Shown here piece after piece: positions 36,930 to 47,196 of a stretch of 64,000 nt of DNA. The notes under the pieces were generated by a model. The model saw nothing but the letters and a program-made list of their open reading frames with translations, was not told where the DNA came from and did not search any database. A program made the translations under genes and the position numbers. Source of the stretch: an uncultured Pseudomonadales bacterium (GTDB lineage: Bacteria; Pseudomonadota; Gammaproteobacteria; Pseudomonadales; Pseudohongiellaceae); assembly GCA_943789335.1 (NCBI GenBank), contig CALSTS010000006.1:91001-155000 (forward strand). The letters run 5' to 3'. The first letter of the stretch is position 1; each line of letters begins with the position of its first letter.

Positions 36930-38594
36930 ATGGACGGCTTTAACTCATTACTTTTAACACTAGACAGCTATCTGGGCTCATCACCTTGGTTCCCATTTGT
37001 ATTACTGGGAGTTGGCCTGTTTTTTACTATCTACCTGCGTTTCCCTCAAGTACGATTTTTTACCCATGCATGGGCGGTGCTGCGTGGTAAATATGAAAAA
37101 TCTGATGACCCCGGTGATACCACTCACTTTCAGGCGCTTTCAACAGCTCTTTCCGGAACAGTAGGCACCGGCAATATAGGCGGTGTCGGTCTAGCTATAT
37201 ATATAGGTGGCCCGGCGGCTTTATTTTGGATGTGGATGACTGCATTTCTAGGTATGGCAACAAAGATGGTGGAAGTTAGCCTTTCACATAAATACAGAGT
37301 GAAAGCGGCTAATGGCACCATGTCTGGTGGTCCAATGTATTACATGGAGCACGGTCTGAAGATGCATTGGTTGGCGATGTTTTTTGCAATAGCAACTGTA
37401 ATTTGCTCGATAGGCACAGGCAACCTTCCGCAAATAAATAATATCGCAAGTAGTGTCGATGCAAGCTTTGGTATAGAGCCAGTTATCACCGGAGGAGTGC
37501 TTGCTGTGTTATTGGGGATGGTGATAGTCGGTGGCATCAAACGTATTGCGCATGTGGCAGCAACCATTGTCCCAACCATGGCGACGATATATTTAATTGG
37601 AGCTTTGTCTGTGATTATTATGAATTACGGCAATATTATTCCTTCTTTTCTTAATATATTTCGTGATGCTTTTAGCGGATCAGCTGCAACTGGTGGCTTT
37701 CTGGGAGCTACTTTTGCTTTTGCCTTTAATCGTGGCGTTGGTAGAGGCTTGTATTCGAATGAAGCTGGCCAAGGTTCAGCGGCTATTGCGCATGCTTCTG
37801 CAAAAGCTGAAGAACACGTTTCTGAAGGTATGGTTTCTTTGTTGGAGCCTTTTATTGATACCTTGGTTATCTGCACAATTACTGGTCTGGTTATTTTATC
37901 CTCAGGTGCCTGGACACAAAAATTTGAAAATGATTTTCAAACTGCGGATTTAATGCTGTTAGATGGTATTTATCTCGAACAAAATGAAAACGAACGCATT
38001 CAAATTGCCGAATTCTTGGCAAACGGAGCTTCAGATGACGTGATCTTCTTTACAGGTAGTGTAAACGTAGTCAATGGTGTTGCTCTAAGCCCTGAATTCA
38101 CAGTAGTACATGCGCGATCTTTTGCCGAGGACGTCAGGTTTTTAAGTTCTGACGAGCTATATAGCGGGCAAATTGAAATTGTTGATGGCGTGATTCTTGA
38201 TTCTGAAATTAGTTTACGCGGAAAGTCATTACTGCATTCTGCGGCTTTGACTACCACAGCTTTTAGTTTCGGTATATTTGGTGAAAACGGCCGGTATATC
38301 GTTACTCTATCACTGGTTCTGTTTGCTTTTTCAACAGCGATAGCCTGGTCTTATTACGGTGATAGGGCAATTATTTACTTATTTGGCTTCAGAGCTGTGC
38401 TGCCATACAGAATTTTCTATTGTTTTGCTTTTTTTATTGCATCATTCATAGATACAACACTTGTGTGGAATATAGCGGCAGTCGCTATTGTGCTTATGAC
38501 CCTGCCAAATTTGTTGGGGATTATGTTAATGCGGAAGGAAATGAAGTCTTTAGTAAATGATTACTGGGGTGAGTACAAAGATAAAAAAGTTTAA
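36930..38594 (+). CDS. Sodium:alanine symporter family (AGCS) with inserted domain
   Basis: A 554-residue inner-membrane amino acid:cation symporter. The family signatures are [36 protein letters not shown] and [11 protein letters not shown], with [24 protein letters not shown] in the centre. Between about residues 330 and 432 a roughly 100-residue hydrophilic segment ([13 protein letters not shown] ... [12 protein letters not shown]) interrupts the usual path from GAW to [12 protein letters not shown]. Family members are normally about 440-500 residues and lack this insert. It may be a soluble extramembrane domain. Its stop overlaps the stop of bamD by four bases. Confidence 0.88.
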   Translation: MDGFNSLLLTLDSYLGSSPWFPFVLLGVGLFFTIYLRFPQVRFFTHAWAVLRGKYEKSDDPGDTTHFQALSTALSGTVGTGNIGGVGLAIYIGGPAALFWMWMTAFLGMATKMVEVSLSHKYRVKAANGTMSGGPMYYMEHGLKMHWLAMFFAIATVICSIGTGNLPQINNIASSVDASFGIEPVITGGVLAVLLGMVIVGGIKRIAHVAATIVPTMATIYLIGALSVIIMNYGNIIPSFLNIFRDAFSGSAATGGFLGATFAFAFNRGVGRGLYSNEAGQGSAAIAHASAKAEEHVSEGMVSLLEPFIDTLVICTITGLVILSSGAWTQKFENDFQTADLMLLDGIYLEQNENERIQIAEFLANGASDDVIFFTGSVNVVNGVALSPEFTVVHARSFAEDVRFLSSDELYSGQIEIVDGVILDSEISLRGKSLLHSAALTTTAFSFGIFGENGRYIVTLSLVLFAFSTAIAWSYYGDRAIIYLFGFRAVLPYRIFYCFAFFIASFIDTTLVWNIAAVAIVLMTLPNLLGIMLMRKEMKSLVNDYWGEYKDKKV

Positions 38595-39610
38595 TTTTCT
38601 GTAGTTTCATCCTCATTGTTTTCTTCTTGTATCTCTTCAGTTCCTGAATCTCCTATCATCCCTAATGTCAGTATATTAAGCAGTGATCTTTCTTCTACTA
38701 CTTGTGGTTCAGCGACATCTTGGAAGACTAAAGCAGTATCTGCACTTCGCGGCCTAAGCGTAGGAGCAAGAGGGGTGTCACGCTTGTTGGACCCTAATAA
38801 ACCGAAAGTCACTGAATACAATAAAGATGGGTCAGTGATTTGAGTAGAAACTATAAAATCCCCATTTTCATTGAGTTGATTGCTATCAGGGTAATTTGCT
38901 TTGAGTATGCTCAAACTGCTGTCGGCGAGATCATTTAAACCTAAGCGCAGATACATTTCAGTCATAATTTCCATTGCACGAGGAACTGCAGGTGATTCCT
39001 GATAATTCTCAACGATATATTTTGCGCGGTTTAAAGCCGAAAGAAATGCCTGTCGCTCAATATAGAATTCTGCAACATGCACCTCATAATCGGCCAACAA
39101 ATTACGTAAATAAATCATTCGAGCACGAGCATCTGCAGCATAAGGACTATTTGGAAAGCGAGTTACCAGTTGAGCAAAGTCTGTAAAAGATTCTCTGGCA
39201 TTTCCTGGGTCTCTTTTACTTGGGTCAGTAGGGAGAAAGCGACCGAGAATACTGGCATCTTCAGTGTAAAATGCTAGTCCTTTCATGTAATAGGCATAAT
39301 CAATATTTTCATCATCTGGGTATAGGCGAATGAATCTATCAGCGGCGGCGCGTGCAGACTCGGCTTCACCAGCTCTGAAGTAAGCGTAGACCAGTTCAAT
39401 TTGAGCTTGGGCTGCATACTGACCAAAAGGAAATAAAGCTTCTAGCTGCTGAAAATTTGCTATAGCAACACTAAAAGCATTGTTTCGAAGTGCATCAACA
39501 GCTTCGTTATATATATATTCTTCGGTAGACGCTGCAAATTCATCATCTGAGGCGCAAGCAGTAAGCGTGATGACGATAATGCTCAAAAAAGAGAGTAGAT
39601 ATTTTTTCAC
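38591..39610 (-). CDS. bamD: Outer membrane assembly factor BamD
   Basis: Essential lipoprotein of the Bam complex that inserts beta-barrel proteins in the outer membrane. From the GTG at 39610 the protein has a short lipoprotein signal with lipobox LTAC, then five TPR units ([50 protein letters not shown]). The family block [25 protein letters not shown] is present. A roughly 90-residue C-terminal tail beyond the usual end is acidic and ends [13 protein letters not shown] at 39646 would add twelve residues before the signal peptide and is less likely. It diverges from rluD, the classical gammaproteobacterial arrangement. Confidence 0.92.
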   Translation of the reverse strand: MKKYLLSFLSIIVITLTACASDDEFAASTEEYIYNEAVDALRNNAFSVAIANFQQLEALFPFGQYAAQAQIELVYAYFRAGEAESARAAADRFIRLYPDDENIDYAYYMKGLAFYTEDASILGRFLPTDPSKRDPGNARESFTDFAQLVTRFPNSPYAADARARMIYLRNLLADYEVHVAEFYIERQAFLSALNRAKYIVENYQESPAVPRAMEIMTEMYLRLGLNDLADSSLSILKANYPDSNQLNENGDFIVSTQITDPSLLYSVTFGLLGSNKRDTPLAPTLRPRSADTALVFQDVAEPQVVEERSLLNILTLGMIGDSGTEEIQEENNEDETTEN

Positions 39611-39747
39611 AGTGTTTTGGTCTTTATATTTAATATATTTAATCACTATCTTTAAGTTTAAATGTATCTCGATAATTCGAAATTTAGCTGACGCAGTGTA
39701 CTATGTCCAATTAAGATAATCATCTACCATTAATAGACTGTAAAAGT

Positions 39748-40704
39748 ATGAAAAAGATTTATTTTGAAGGAGAAGTTAGTTATGACCAAGCAGGCTTGCG
39801 CTTGGACCAGATAGCTTCTGCTATGTTTTCCAATTTTTCCAGAGGGCGTCTACAAAGCTGGATAAAAGATGGAAGTTTGTTGGTAGACGGTAAACAAGCC
39901 AAAAATAAACAAAAACTGTTAGGTGGTGAATTAATTACACTATCGGCTCATCAGGAATCACAAGAACAATGGCAAGCTGAACCTCTACCGCTAAATATTC
40001 TGTATGAAGATGAAAGCCTTTTAATAATAAATAAGGCTGCTGGTTTGGTTGTTCATCCGGCAGCAGGGAATTATTCAGGAACCTTGCTAAATGCTTTACT
40101 TCATCATTACCCAGAATTAGGAAATGTTCCACGCGCCGGCATAGTGCATCGTCTGGATAAAGAGACCAGTGGATTAATGGTCGTGGCACGGAACTTGGAT
40201 AGCCATAGGTTTTTAATTGAACAAATTCAAGCACGAGAAATAAGCAGAGAGTATCAGGCTGTGGCAGTTGGCTTAGTGACTGCTGGCGGCACCATTGAGG
40301 CTCCTTTAGGTAGGCATCCTGTGCATAGAACCAAAAGAGCCGTTGTATCGGAGCAAAACGGTAAACATGCGCTTACACATTATCGTGTTTTAAAAAAATT
40401 TAGAGCACATACCCAACTTTTAGTGAAGTTGGAAACTGGGAGAACACACCAAATTCGAGTGCATTTAGCACATATTGGTTTTCCTTTAGTGGGAGATCAG
40501 GTGTACGGAGGGAGACCTAAAATACCAAAAGCAGCAAGTCCTACCTTAATTGCTATGATTACAAATTTTAAGAGGCAGGCTTTACATGCATGGAAATTGG
40601 GATTAAAACATCCAGCAACTGGGGAATTTTTGGAATGGGAAACAGACTTGCCCCAAGACATGCTGCAATTGCTGTCAGTATTAAATGAGGATTATGAACA
40701 ATAA
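39748..40704 (+). CDS. rluD: 23S rRNA pseudouridine synthase RluD
   Basis: Converts three uridines in helix 69 of 23S rRNA (1911, 1915, 1917 in E. coli) to pseudouridine. The N-terminal S4 RNA-binding domain (GLRLDQIASAMFSNFSRGRL) is followed by the catalytic domain with HRLDKETSG; Asp137 is the nucleophile. Further motifs are NKAAGLVVHPAAGN and LETGRTHQIRVHLAHIG. At 318 residues it is full length. It diverges from bamD and overlaps pgeF by eleven bases, giving the conserved bamD / rluD-pgeF-clpB order. Confidence 0.95.
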   Translation: MKKIYFEGEVSYDQAGLRLDQIASAMFSNFSRGRLQSWIKDGSLLVDGKQAKNKQKLLGGELITLSAHQESQEQWQAEPLPLNILYEDESLLIINKAAGLVVHPAAGNYSGTLLNALLHHYPELGNVPRAGIVHRLDKETSGLMVVARNLDSHRFLIEQIQAREISREYQAVAVGLVTAGGTIEAPLGRHPVHRTKRAVVSEQNGKHALTHYRVLKKFRAHTQLLVKLETGRTHQIRVHLAHIGFPLVGDQVYGGRPKIPKAASPTLIAMITNFKRQALHAWKLGLKHPATGEFLEWETDLPQDMLQLLSVLNEDYEQ

Positions 40705-41368
40705 AGGTCTTATAAAAGCTGACTGGTCGGTGCCAACTAAGGTTAATGCATTTGTGTCAACTAAACAGCATGATGTAGATGCTTATCTTCAGCAAAAAAG
40801 CGTGCAGTGGCTACAACAAGTGCATGGTACTGAGGTGTTCCATTTAAATTCTGATATTCAAAATACAATCCCAGAAGCCGATGCTATTTATACTCAAGTT
40901 CCTGATGTCATCTGTGGGATTCACACTGCGGATTGCCTTCCTGTTTTTTTCAGCGACCAACAAGGCCGTGAAATTGCATTAGCTCATGCTGGTTGGCGTG
41001 GATTAGCTGCTGGTGTTTTAGAAAATACGCTGGATAAATTTAAGGCTAAGCGAGAGCAAATTGTAGTTTGGTTTGGGCCAGCAATTGGGCCATGTCATTT
41101 TGAAGTCGGAGAGGAAGTTAGAGCTTTATTCCTACAAGAATCAGATCCCGAATTAAATAAATCTATTAGCTCTGCGTTTAAGCCCGGGGAAAAACCAGGT
41201 AAGTGGATGGCTGATCTATATAAGCTTGCACAAGCTCGCTTACATTCGGCTGGAGTGGTAAATATTAGCGGAGGAAGCCTATGTACTTACTGTGATCCTG
41301 CTAATTTTTATTCTTATCGTCGTGACAAAGATGCTGGGCGTCTGTCCAGCTTAATCTGGTTAAATTAA
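40694..41368 (+). CDS. pgeF: Peptidoglycan editing factor / polyphenol oxidase PgeF
   Basis: A 224-residue DUF152 (YfiH) protein, a copper/zinc laccase-fold enzyme that in E. coli removes wrongly incorporated residues from peptidoglycan precursors. Metal-site motifs are QQVHGTEVF, GIHTADCLPVFF, ALAHAGWRGLAAGV and FGPAIGPCHFEVG. The end LCTYCDPANFYSYRRDK is typical. I chose the ATG at 40694 because GAGG lies just before it; one at 40685 adds three residues. The start overlaps the end of rluD, indicating translational coupling. Confidence 0.92.
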   Translation: MNNKGLIKADWSVPTKVNAFVSTKQHDVDAYLQQKSVQWLQQVHGTEVFHLNSDIQNTIPEADAIYTQVPDVICGIHTADCLPVFFSDQQGREIALAHAGWRGLAAGVLENTLDKFKAKREQIVVWFGPAIGPCHFEVGEEVRALFLQESDPELNKSISSAFKPGEKPGKWMADLYKLAQARLHSAGVVNISGGSLCTYCDPANFYSYRRDKDAGRLSSLIWLN

Positions 41369-41378
41369 GCCCTACTGA

Positions 41379-41406
41379 CTTGAATCAATCCATTCCACCC
41401 CCACTT
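41379..41406 (+). promoter_or_regulatory. Heat-shock (sigma-32) promoter of clpB
   Basis: CTTGAA (41379-41384) and CCCCACTT (41399-41406) are separated by 14 bases, close to the RpoH consensus CTTGAA / CCCCATNT. The ATG of clpB is 46 bases downstream. The pattern matches the known heat-shock control of clpB in gammaproteobacteria. Confidence 0.75.
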
Positions 41407-41451
41407 AATAGACAATGAAAGTGTGGGATTTTAAATAGTAAGGTAATCACT

Positions 41452-44043
41452 ATGCGGATGGATAAATTTACAAATAAATTACAAATGGCCTTAGCCGATG
41501 CTCAGTCACTGGCTGTAGGTAAAGATCACAACCAGATTGCGCCTGTGCATTTAATGTCTTCGCTAGTAAATCAAAAAGGTGGTTCTATTAAGCCTTTATT
41601 GATGCAAACAGGCTTCGATATAAAGCAAGTCCAACAAGGTTTGCAGGCAATTATAGACGATTTGCCAGTGGTGCCTGATAGCGATGGAGATGTGAATCTT
41701 TCACAAGAACTAGCTAAATTATTAAATATTGCGGACAAAATTTCTCAACAAAATAATGATCAATTCATTTCCAGTGAAAATGTGCTACTTGCGGCTATGC
41801 AAGAGAAAGGTGAGCTGGGAAAACTTCTAAATTCTTTTTCTGTATCGAAACAAGCCCTAGAAAATGCGATTAAAAACTTACGTGGTGGTGACGCTGGTGG
41901 CGATCCAGAATCCGAAGGGTCATATCAGGCTTTGGAAAAATATACAGTTGATGTGACAGCTAAGGCAGAAGAAGGAAAATTAGATCCGGTTATAGGCAGA
42001 GATGATGAGATTCGGCGAACTATTCAAGTTTTACAGCGCCGCACTAAAAATAACCCTGTTTTAATAGGAGAGCCTGGCGTAGGTAAAACAGCTATTGTTG
42101 ATGGTTTAGCTCAACGGATTGTCAATGGCGAAGTGCCGGAAGGTTTAAAAGGTAAACGTATTTTGTCACTTGATATGGGGGCTCTGATTGCTGGTGCAAA
42201 ATTTCGTGGTGAATTTGAAGAACGTTTAAAAGCAGTCCTTAGCGAGCTAGGCAAACAAGAAGGTTCAGTCATTTTATTTATTGATGAAATTCATACGATG
42301 GTTGGCGCGGGTAAAGCAGAAGGCTCCATGGATGCAGGTAATATGCTTAAGCCGGCACTGGCTCGTGGTGAACTTCACTGTGTAGGGGCGACTACTCTAG
42401 ATGAGTATAGGCAATATATTGAAAAAGATGCCGCATTAGAAAGGCGCTTTCAGAAAGTCCTTGTCGATGAACCTTCTGAGGAAGATACCATTGCAATTTT
42501 ACGTGGACTGAAAGAACGTTATGAAGTGCATCATGGTGTGAACATAACTGATTCAGCGATTATTGCGGCCACCAAATTATCACAGAGATATGTTACTGAC
42601 AGACAGCTGCCTGACAAAGCTATAGACCTTATTGATGAAGCAGCAAGTTTGATTCGAATGGAAATTGATTCCAAACCAGAAGAGATGGATCGTCTCGAGA
42701 GGCGTTTAATTCAATTAAAAATTGAACGTGAGGCACTAAAAAAAGAAACAGACAAAGCCTCTCAAAAAGGTTTGGAAAAACTTGAGTCAGATATCAAAAA
42801 ACTAGAAGTGGAATTTGCTGATTTAGATGAAATATTGCGCGCAGAAAAAATAACCTTGCAAGGGTCGCAGAAAATTAAAAGTGATTTGGAGCAAGCCAGA
42901 ATCGATATGGAAGCAGCTAGTCGTGCTTCAGATTTAACACGCATGTCAGAATTGCAATACGGCATCATTCCTGATCTTGAAAAACAACTGGAAGTTGCTG
43001 CAAGTTCAGACAATATAGAAATGAAGTTGTTGCGTAATAAAGTGACGGATGAAGAGATAGCTGTGGTGGTATCTAGAGCAACAGGTATTCCCGTTTCTAA
43101 AATGTTGGAGGGTGATAAGCAAAAGTTATTGCGGATGGAAGAAGCTCTCCACCAGAGAGTGATTGGGCAAGATGAAGCTGTAGGCGCGGTAGCTAATGCG
43201 GTGAGACGTTCACGCTCAGGTTTATCTGATCCACGTCGACCCAATGGGTCTTTTCTTTTTCTTGGGCCAACTGGTGTCGGGAAAACTGAACTTTGCAAAG
43301 CGCTGGCACAATTCCTCTTTGATACTGAAGACGCTATGGTGCGTATTGATATGTCAGAATTTATGGAGCGTCACTCGGTAGCCAGATTAATTGGTGCCCC
43401 CCCTGGCTACGTTGGTTACGAAGAAGGGGGGTATCTAACTGAAGCTGTAAGGCGTCGCCCCTATGCGGTTCTACTGCTTGATGAAATTGAAAAAGCACAT
43501 CCCGATGTATTTAATATTCTATTGCAGGTGCTTGATGACGGCCGACTCACGGATGGACATGGCCGTACAGTAGATTTCCGAAACACTGTAATAGTTATGA
43601 CCTCTAATCTTGGTTCTGACAAAATCCAAGAATTAATGAGTGCAGATTCTGACACTGATGCTAGTTATGAATCAGTAAAGAGTGCAGTACTTGATGTTGT
43701 CACGAATCATTTCAGGCCAGAGTTTATCAATAGGATTGATGAAATAGTTGTGTTTCATCCTCTTGCAAGTGAGCAAGTTAAAGGCATTGCAAAAATTCAA
43801 TTGCAGCTACTTGATCAACGCCTGCAGGATAATGATCTAAAAATCGAATTTGCAGACGGCGTTTTGGATAAAATAGCAGCGTTGGGCTTTGATCCGGTAT
43901 ATGGAGCACGTCCATTGAAAAGAGCAATTCAGACTTGGCTGGAGAACCCATTGGCTCAAAGCGTTTTATCTGGAGATTTTTCGCCAGGTGATACGATTCT
44001 GGTAGAGCTAGATAATGACAATCTTACATTTACTCAGAAATAA
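41452..44043 (+). CDS. clpB: ATP-dependent disaggregase ClpB
   Basis: Cytoplasmic Hsp100 disaggregase that threads aggregated proteins through a hexamer together with DnaK. The 863 residues align end to end with E. coli ClpB: N-domain ([19 protein letters not shown]), first AAA module with Walker A GEPGVGKT at 206-213, a coiled-coil middle domain (about 405-525), and the second module with GPTGVGKT at 605-612. Pore loop [13 protein letters not shown] and [18 protein letters not shown] are present. A sigma-32 promoter precedes it, giving heat-shock induction independent of rluD-pgeF. Confidence 0.97.
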   Translation: MRMDKFTNKLQMALADAQSLAVGKDHNQIAPVHLMSSLVNQKGGSIKPLLMQTGFDIKQVQQGLQAIIDDLPVVPDSDGDVNLSQELAKLLNIADKISQQNNDQFISSENVLLAAMQEKGELGKLLNSFSVSKQALENAIKNLRGGDAGGDPESEGSYQALEKYTVDVTAKAEEGKLDPVIGRDDEIRRTIQVLQRRTKNNPVLIGEPGVGKTAIVDGLAQRIVNGEVPEGLKGKRILSLDMGALIAGAKFRGEFEERLKAVLSELGKQEGSVILFIDEIHTMVGAGKAEGSMDAGNMLKPALARGELHCVGATTLDEYRQYIEKDAALERRFQKVLVDEPSEEDTIAILRGLKERYEVHHGVNITDSAIIAATKLSQRYVTDRQLPDKAIDLIDEAASLIRMEIDSKPEEMDRLERRLIQLKIEREALKKETDKASQKGLEKLESDIKKLEVEFADLDEILRAEKITLQGSQKIKSDLEQARIDMEAASRASDLTRMSELQYGIIPDLEKQLEVAASSDNIEMKLLRNKVTDEEIAVVVSRATGIPVSKMLEGDKQKLLRMEEALHQRVIGQDEAVGAVANAVRRSRSGLSDPRRPNGSFLFLGPTGVGKTELCKALAQFLFDTEDAMVRIDMSEFMERHSVARLIGAPPGYVGYEEGGYLTEAVRRRPYAVLLLDEIEKAHPDVFNILLQVLDDGRLTDGHGRTVDFRNTVIVMTSNLGSDKIQELMSADSDTDASYESVKSAVLDVVTNHFRPEFINRIDEIVVFHPLASEQVKGIAKIQLQLLDQRLQDNDLKIEFADGVLDKIAALGFDPVYGARPLKRAIQTWLENPLAQSVLSGDFSPGDTILVELDNDNLTFTQK

Positions 44044-44080
44044 AATAACTATTATTTTATAAGCCTTTATTGCACAAGTA

Positions 44081-44629
44081 TCACAGTCTGCCTTGTTGTT
44101 GAAGTAAGTGATAAGTTCGCATCAGTGCGGTTACTGTTAGTGAGTCCTTAATTTCTTGGTTCAGCACCATTTGCCAAGCGTCTATAAATGATAGCTTTTT
44201 TACTTCAAGCAGTTCAGTCGGATCTGGTTGTGCTAAACCTTGGCTTAAATTTTCTGCGACAAAAATATACGCACGCTCGTTAGTAAAGCAATTGCTGGTG
44301 TATAGCTCACCAAGCTCGGTCCAATGATTTGCGCTTAGACCGGTCTCTTCGAGCAATTCGCGTTTGGCAGCGTCCAGCAATTTTTCGTTTGCTTTAGCAC
44401 CACCCTCCGGAATTTCCCAACTGTAAGTATTGAGCGTATATCGATATTGCCCAACTAAATAAGTAAAGAGATCTTCTGTAAGTGATACAATGCCAATAGC
44501 TGGTTTAGCTTCTACGACTCCGTAGATTCCAGATTCTCCGTGTGGTGTTATCACTTGATCTTCACGCACACTAATCCAGGCGTTTGCATAAACTATTTTA
44601 CTGTTTAAGGTTTTCCATGGGCTTTTCAA
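44081..44629 (-). CDS. Nudix hydrolase (ADP-ribose pyrophosphatase type)
   Basis: A 182-residue Nudix hydrolase. The Nudix box is complete: Gly76, Glu82, then Arg90-Glu91-Leu-Leu-Glu94-Glu95-Thr-Gly97-Leu98, which binds Mg2+ and cleaves nucleoside diphosphate-linked compounds. Upstream YSWEIPEGG and the overall form resemble ADP-ribose/ADP-sugar pyrophosphatases. The true substrate is not determined. It is convergent with clpB and has a single start at 44629. Confidence 0.9.
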   Translation of the reverse strand: MKSPWKTLNSKIVYANAWISVREDQVITPHGESGIYGVVEAKPAIGIVSLTEDLFTYLVGQYRYTLNTYSWEIPEGGAKANEKLLDAAKRELLEETGLSANHWTELGELYTSNCFTNERAYIFVAENLSQGLAQPDPTELLEVKKLSFIDAWQMVLNQEIKDSLTVTALMRTYHLLQQQGRL

Positions 44630-44740
44630 TTAAATACTCCTTTTTGTTTCCATATTTACCTACTTACTTTTATAGCAATGGTGTTCTATTCTTATTTTGT
44701 TGTTTTCAAAGATAAATTTCCAAGAATATCACCAAAAATC

Positions 44741-45355
44741 ATGATTGATCTTAGACTTAAACTAATTCAAAAACTTGTACTAATTTTAGTTTTTCCATCT
44801 TTGAGTTTTGCTCAAAGTGCTATGGTGGAGACTGAAAATAGTTCTGCACTTGATTGTTATCAGGGTGCAACTTCGGTGGCAATGATTGAAGGCTTTGAAG
44901 TGACTAGTAGCATGTTAGAATCTTGCAATGTGGCATTGATTGAAGTGGGTCTACCTGACGATGATCGCGCAGCAACTTTTGTTAATCGTGGCATTTTATA
45001 TGCCGCTTCTGGCTTACTAGCTGAGGCTTTGTCAGACTATGAAGAAGCACTGAATCTGCAAGCGGATTTAGGTCAGATTTATATCAATCGCGGTATCGTT
45101 TATCATTTTGAAAAACAGTTTGATCTGGCTTTAGCAGACTACAATCACGCTTTAGAGTTGAATGTTCAAAGCAAGCACCTAGTATATTTTGCTCGCGGCC
45201 TCATCAATGAGGAAATGAATCTTTGGGATCAAGCCATTAGAGATTATGGAAAATCTTTAGAGCACAGTCCAGACTGGTTGCCTGCCAAAACCAGATTGCA
45301 ATGGGTGCTAGATAAGGTTGAGACCTTAAATTACGAAATTGTTGCTACTGATTAA
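44741..45355 (+). CDS. Secreted TPR protein, paralogue 1
   Basis: A 204-residue exported protein. The signal peptide (residues 1-22, ending SLSFAQ) is followed by a short N-terminal region with two cysteines about 40 residues apart (LDCYQGA ... MLESCNVAL) and three TPR units such as RAATFVNRGILYAASGLLAEALSDYEEAL and GQIYINRGIVYHFEKQFDLALADYNHAL. The same plan (signal, two spaced cysteines, N-R-G TPRs) recurs in the gene at 57385-57984. I chose the ATG at 44741, where the signal peptide begins, over 44678. It probably acts as a periplasmic protein-binding scaffold. Confidence 0.8.
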   Translation: MIDLRLKLIQKLVLILVFPSLSFAQSAMVETENSSALDCYQGATSVAMIEGFEVTSSMLESCNVALIEVGLPDDDRAATFVNRGILYAASGLLAEALSDYEEALNLQADLGQIYINRGIVYHFEKQFDLALADYNHALELNVQSKHLVYFARGLINEEMNLWDQAIRDYGKSLEHSPDWLPAKTRLQWVLDKVETLNYEIVATD

Positions 45356-45363
45356 ATTTTATA

Positions 45364-47046
45364 TCAAAGCGCCTCTTTAGCTAATTTTTCCAGATTAGCA
45401 GCATAATTCATTACATGAAAAATAACATTTTGCTCAATGCTTCCGCTGAGTAAATGAGCGCCGGGTCCTGTTGCATAGATGGGAACATCTTCACCACTAT
45501 GAGTTTCTTCGATTAGAGGAATAAAAGTTTCCTGATGAAAGCCTGGCGCTTCAGTATTTACATTGCCTATATCCACTCTACGTGGAAAGGGCTGCGATTC
45601 TTGACCTTCTGCCAATTCCTGGCTTTCATAGGAGCCATCAGTTTTGTCAGCGTAATCAGCAAAACCTCTGCCATTCATATAATTGAGCGTGGTGTAAGGC
45701 ATGTCTTGTCTATCAAGATTTGCTTCAGTTTCAGGATTGCCAGCGGAATCATTACCAATCACTTTTCCTAGAATAGGGTTGCCACGAGTTGGATAACCCG
45801 CCATGGTCATTACATGGCTATGATCAGCAGTAACAATAATCAATGTTTCCTCAGGGTCTGTAGTGTTAAAGGCGGCGGCTACCGCATTAGAGAATTCTAT
45901 TGTTTCGTTAAGTGCGTTAAAAGCATTATTATCATGATGGGCATGATCAATACGGCCGCCTTCCACCATAAGGAAAAAACCATCATTATCTTCTTCTAAC
46001 AGATCGATTGCTTTTAAAGTCATTTCAGTCAGTGAAGGTTCTCCTGCTGCATCATTATGACGATCAGCTTCATACCGCATATGTGAAGGGTTGAACAATC
46101 CCAGGATATTACGATCTTCTTGATCAGCAAGGTTGCCGAAACTGTTTTGATCCATGACATATACACCTCCCTGATTTATCCACTCACTGATGAGATTTCG
46201 GCCGTCTTCACGTCTGCCTTCATCGATACCCTCGGAGAAGCCAACGAGGCTTTCAGGGTCTTCATCAAAAAACATTGCGCGCCCACCACCAAAAGCGACA
46301 TCAATACCATCAATTACATTAGATGATTGATCATCGATTTGAACAGTATTTCGGAGCCTTTCAGTAAAATTGATGAGCTGGCTTGCAATATCCATGCAGT
46401 CGTTGGGCAGGGCATCATCATCCAAAGTCGTTGTTCCTTCCCAGTCTCGTTCCGGCGATTTTGCATAGGTAGCAGCGGGAGTAGCATGAGTGAGCCTAGC
46501 TGTAGTGACAATTCCAGTTGCTTTACCAGCGATTTCAGCTAATTCTAAGGCTGTCATTAAGTCTGAATTTTCACTATTTAGGTAACTTTCACAATTAGCT
46601 CTTTCAGATTGATCATCAATACCTATAAAGCCTGCCTTGCTTTTAATTCCTGTCATCATAGCGGTCATGCTGCCGGCAGAATCGGCTGTTTGTTGATTAG
46701 TATTATAGGTTTTAGATAAGCCAGTCCATGGGAAGCGCTCAAAGCTTAAACTGGATTCTTCGCCACTTTGATTGTTCTGTTGGCCAGCATAAATCCGCGC
46801 AGCGGTAACGGTAGTAATGCTCATACCATCACCCACAAAGAGAATAATATTCTTAGCTGCGCCAGGGGTATTAATCATGGTTCTATTGGAGGCTTTCATG
46901 ACAGTCTCTAGACCATCTTGATACCAGGGGGACTGGGTATTTAATGTTGGTAAGGAAGTGTTTCTAGTTAATAAAACAACACTTACCCCAGTGATAAGAA
47001 TAATAGACATAATAATTATTACAATTTTTTTATTTAAAATAGTCAT
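45364..47046 (-). CDS. Alkaline phosphatase family protein
   Basis: A 560-residue periplasmic alkaline phosphatase. A membrane segment (residues 8-26) acts as signal or anchor. Metal ligands and nucleophile are visible: Asp73 in FVGDGMS, the catalytic Ser123 in QTADSAGSMTAMMTG, HATPAATYA, MVEGGRIDHAHHDNN, IIVTADHSH and the C-terminal EETHSGEDVPIYATGPGA. This is the PhoA-type pattern, with monoesterase activity expected. It diverges from the exopolyphosphatase gene at 47197, suggesting a phosphate-scavenging theme, but I found no clear Pho box in the 150 bases between them. Confidence 0.92.
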   Translation of the reverse strand: MTILNKKIVIIIMSIILITGVSVVLLTRNTSLPTLNTQSPWYQDGLETVMKASNRTMINTPGAAKNIILFVGDGMSITTVTAARIYAGQQNNQSGEESSLSFERFPWTGLSKTYNTNQQTADSAGSMTAMMTGIKSKAGFIGIDDQSERANCESYLNSENSDLMTALELAEIAGKATGIVTTARLTHATPAATYAKSPERDWEGTTTLDDDALPNDCMDIASQLINFTERLRNTVQIDDQSSNVIDGIDVAFGGGRAMFFDEDPESLVGFSEGIDEGRREDGRNLISEWINQGGVYVMDQNSFGNLADQEDRNILGLFNPSHMRYEADRHNDAAGEPSLTEMTLKAIDLLEEDNDGFFLMVEGGRIDHAHHDNNAFNALNETIEFSNAVAAAFNTTDPEETLIIVTADHSHVMTMAGYPTRGNPILGKVIGNDSAGNPETEANLDRQDMPYTTLNYMNGRGFADYADKTDGSYESQELAEGQESQPFPRRVDIGNVNTEAPGFHQETFIPLIEETHSGEDVPIYATGPGAHLLSGSIEQNVIFHVMNYAANLEKLAKEAL

Positions 47047-47196
47047 TGATTATCCACTTTAGAAGCAGCTCACTTTATAAGATATATAAACACTATAGTC
47101 TAAAAACGACATTTCTATTAAGGCTATAGATTAGTGTAGACTGATCCATAGCTACTTATTTTCCCCAATATACATTTTTAATAATAGATATTCATT

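Noticed and set aside
42762..43298. 178-codon minus-strand ORF
   Set aside because: Antisense to clpB across a highly conserved region; composition is that of a shadow frame.
47047..47196. Pho box between alkaline phosphatase and ppx
   Set aside because: No pair of CTGTCAT-like direct repeats at the expected spacing is seen.
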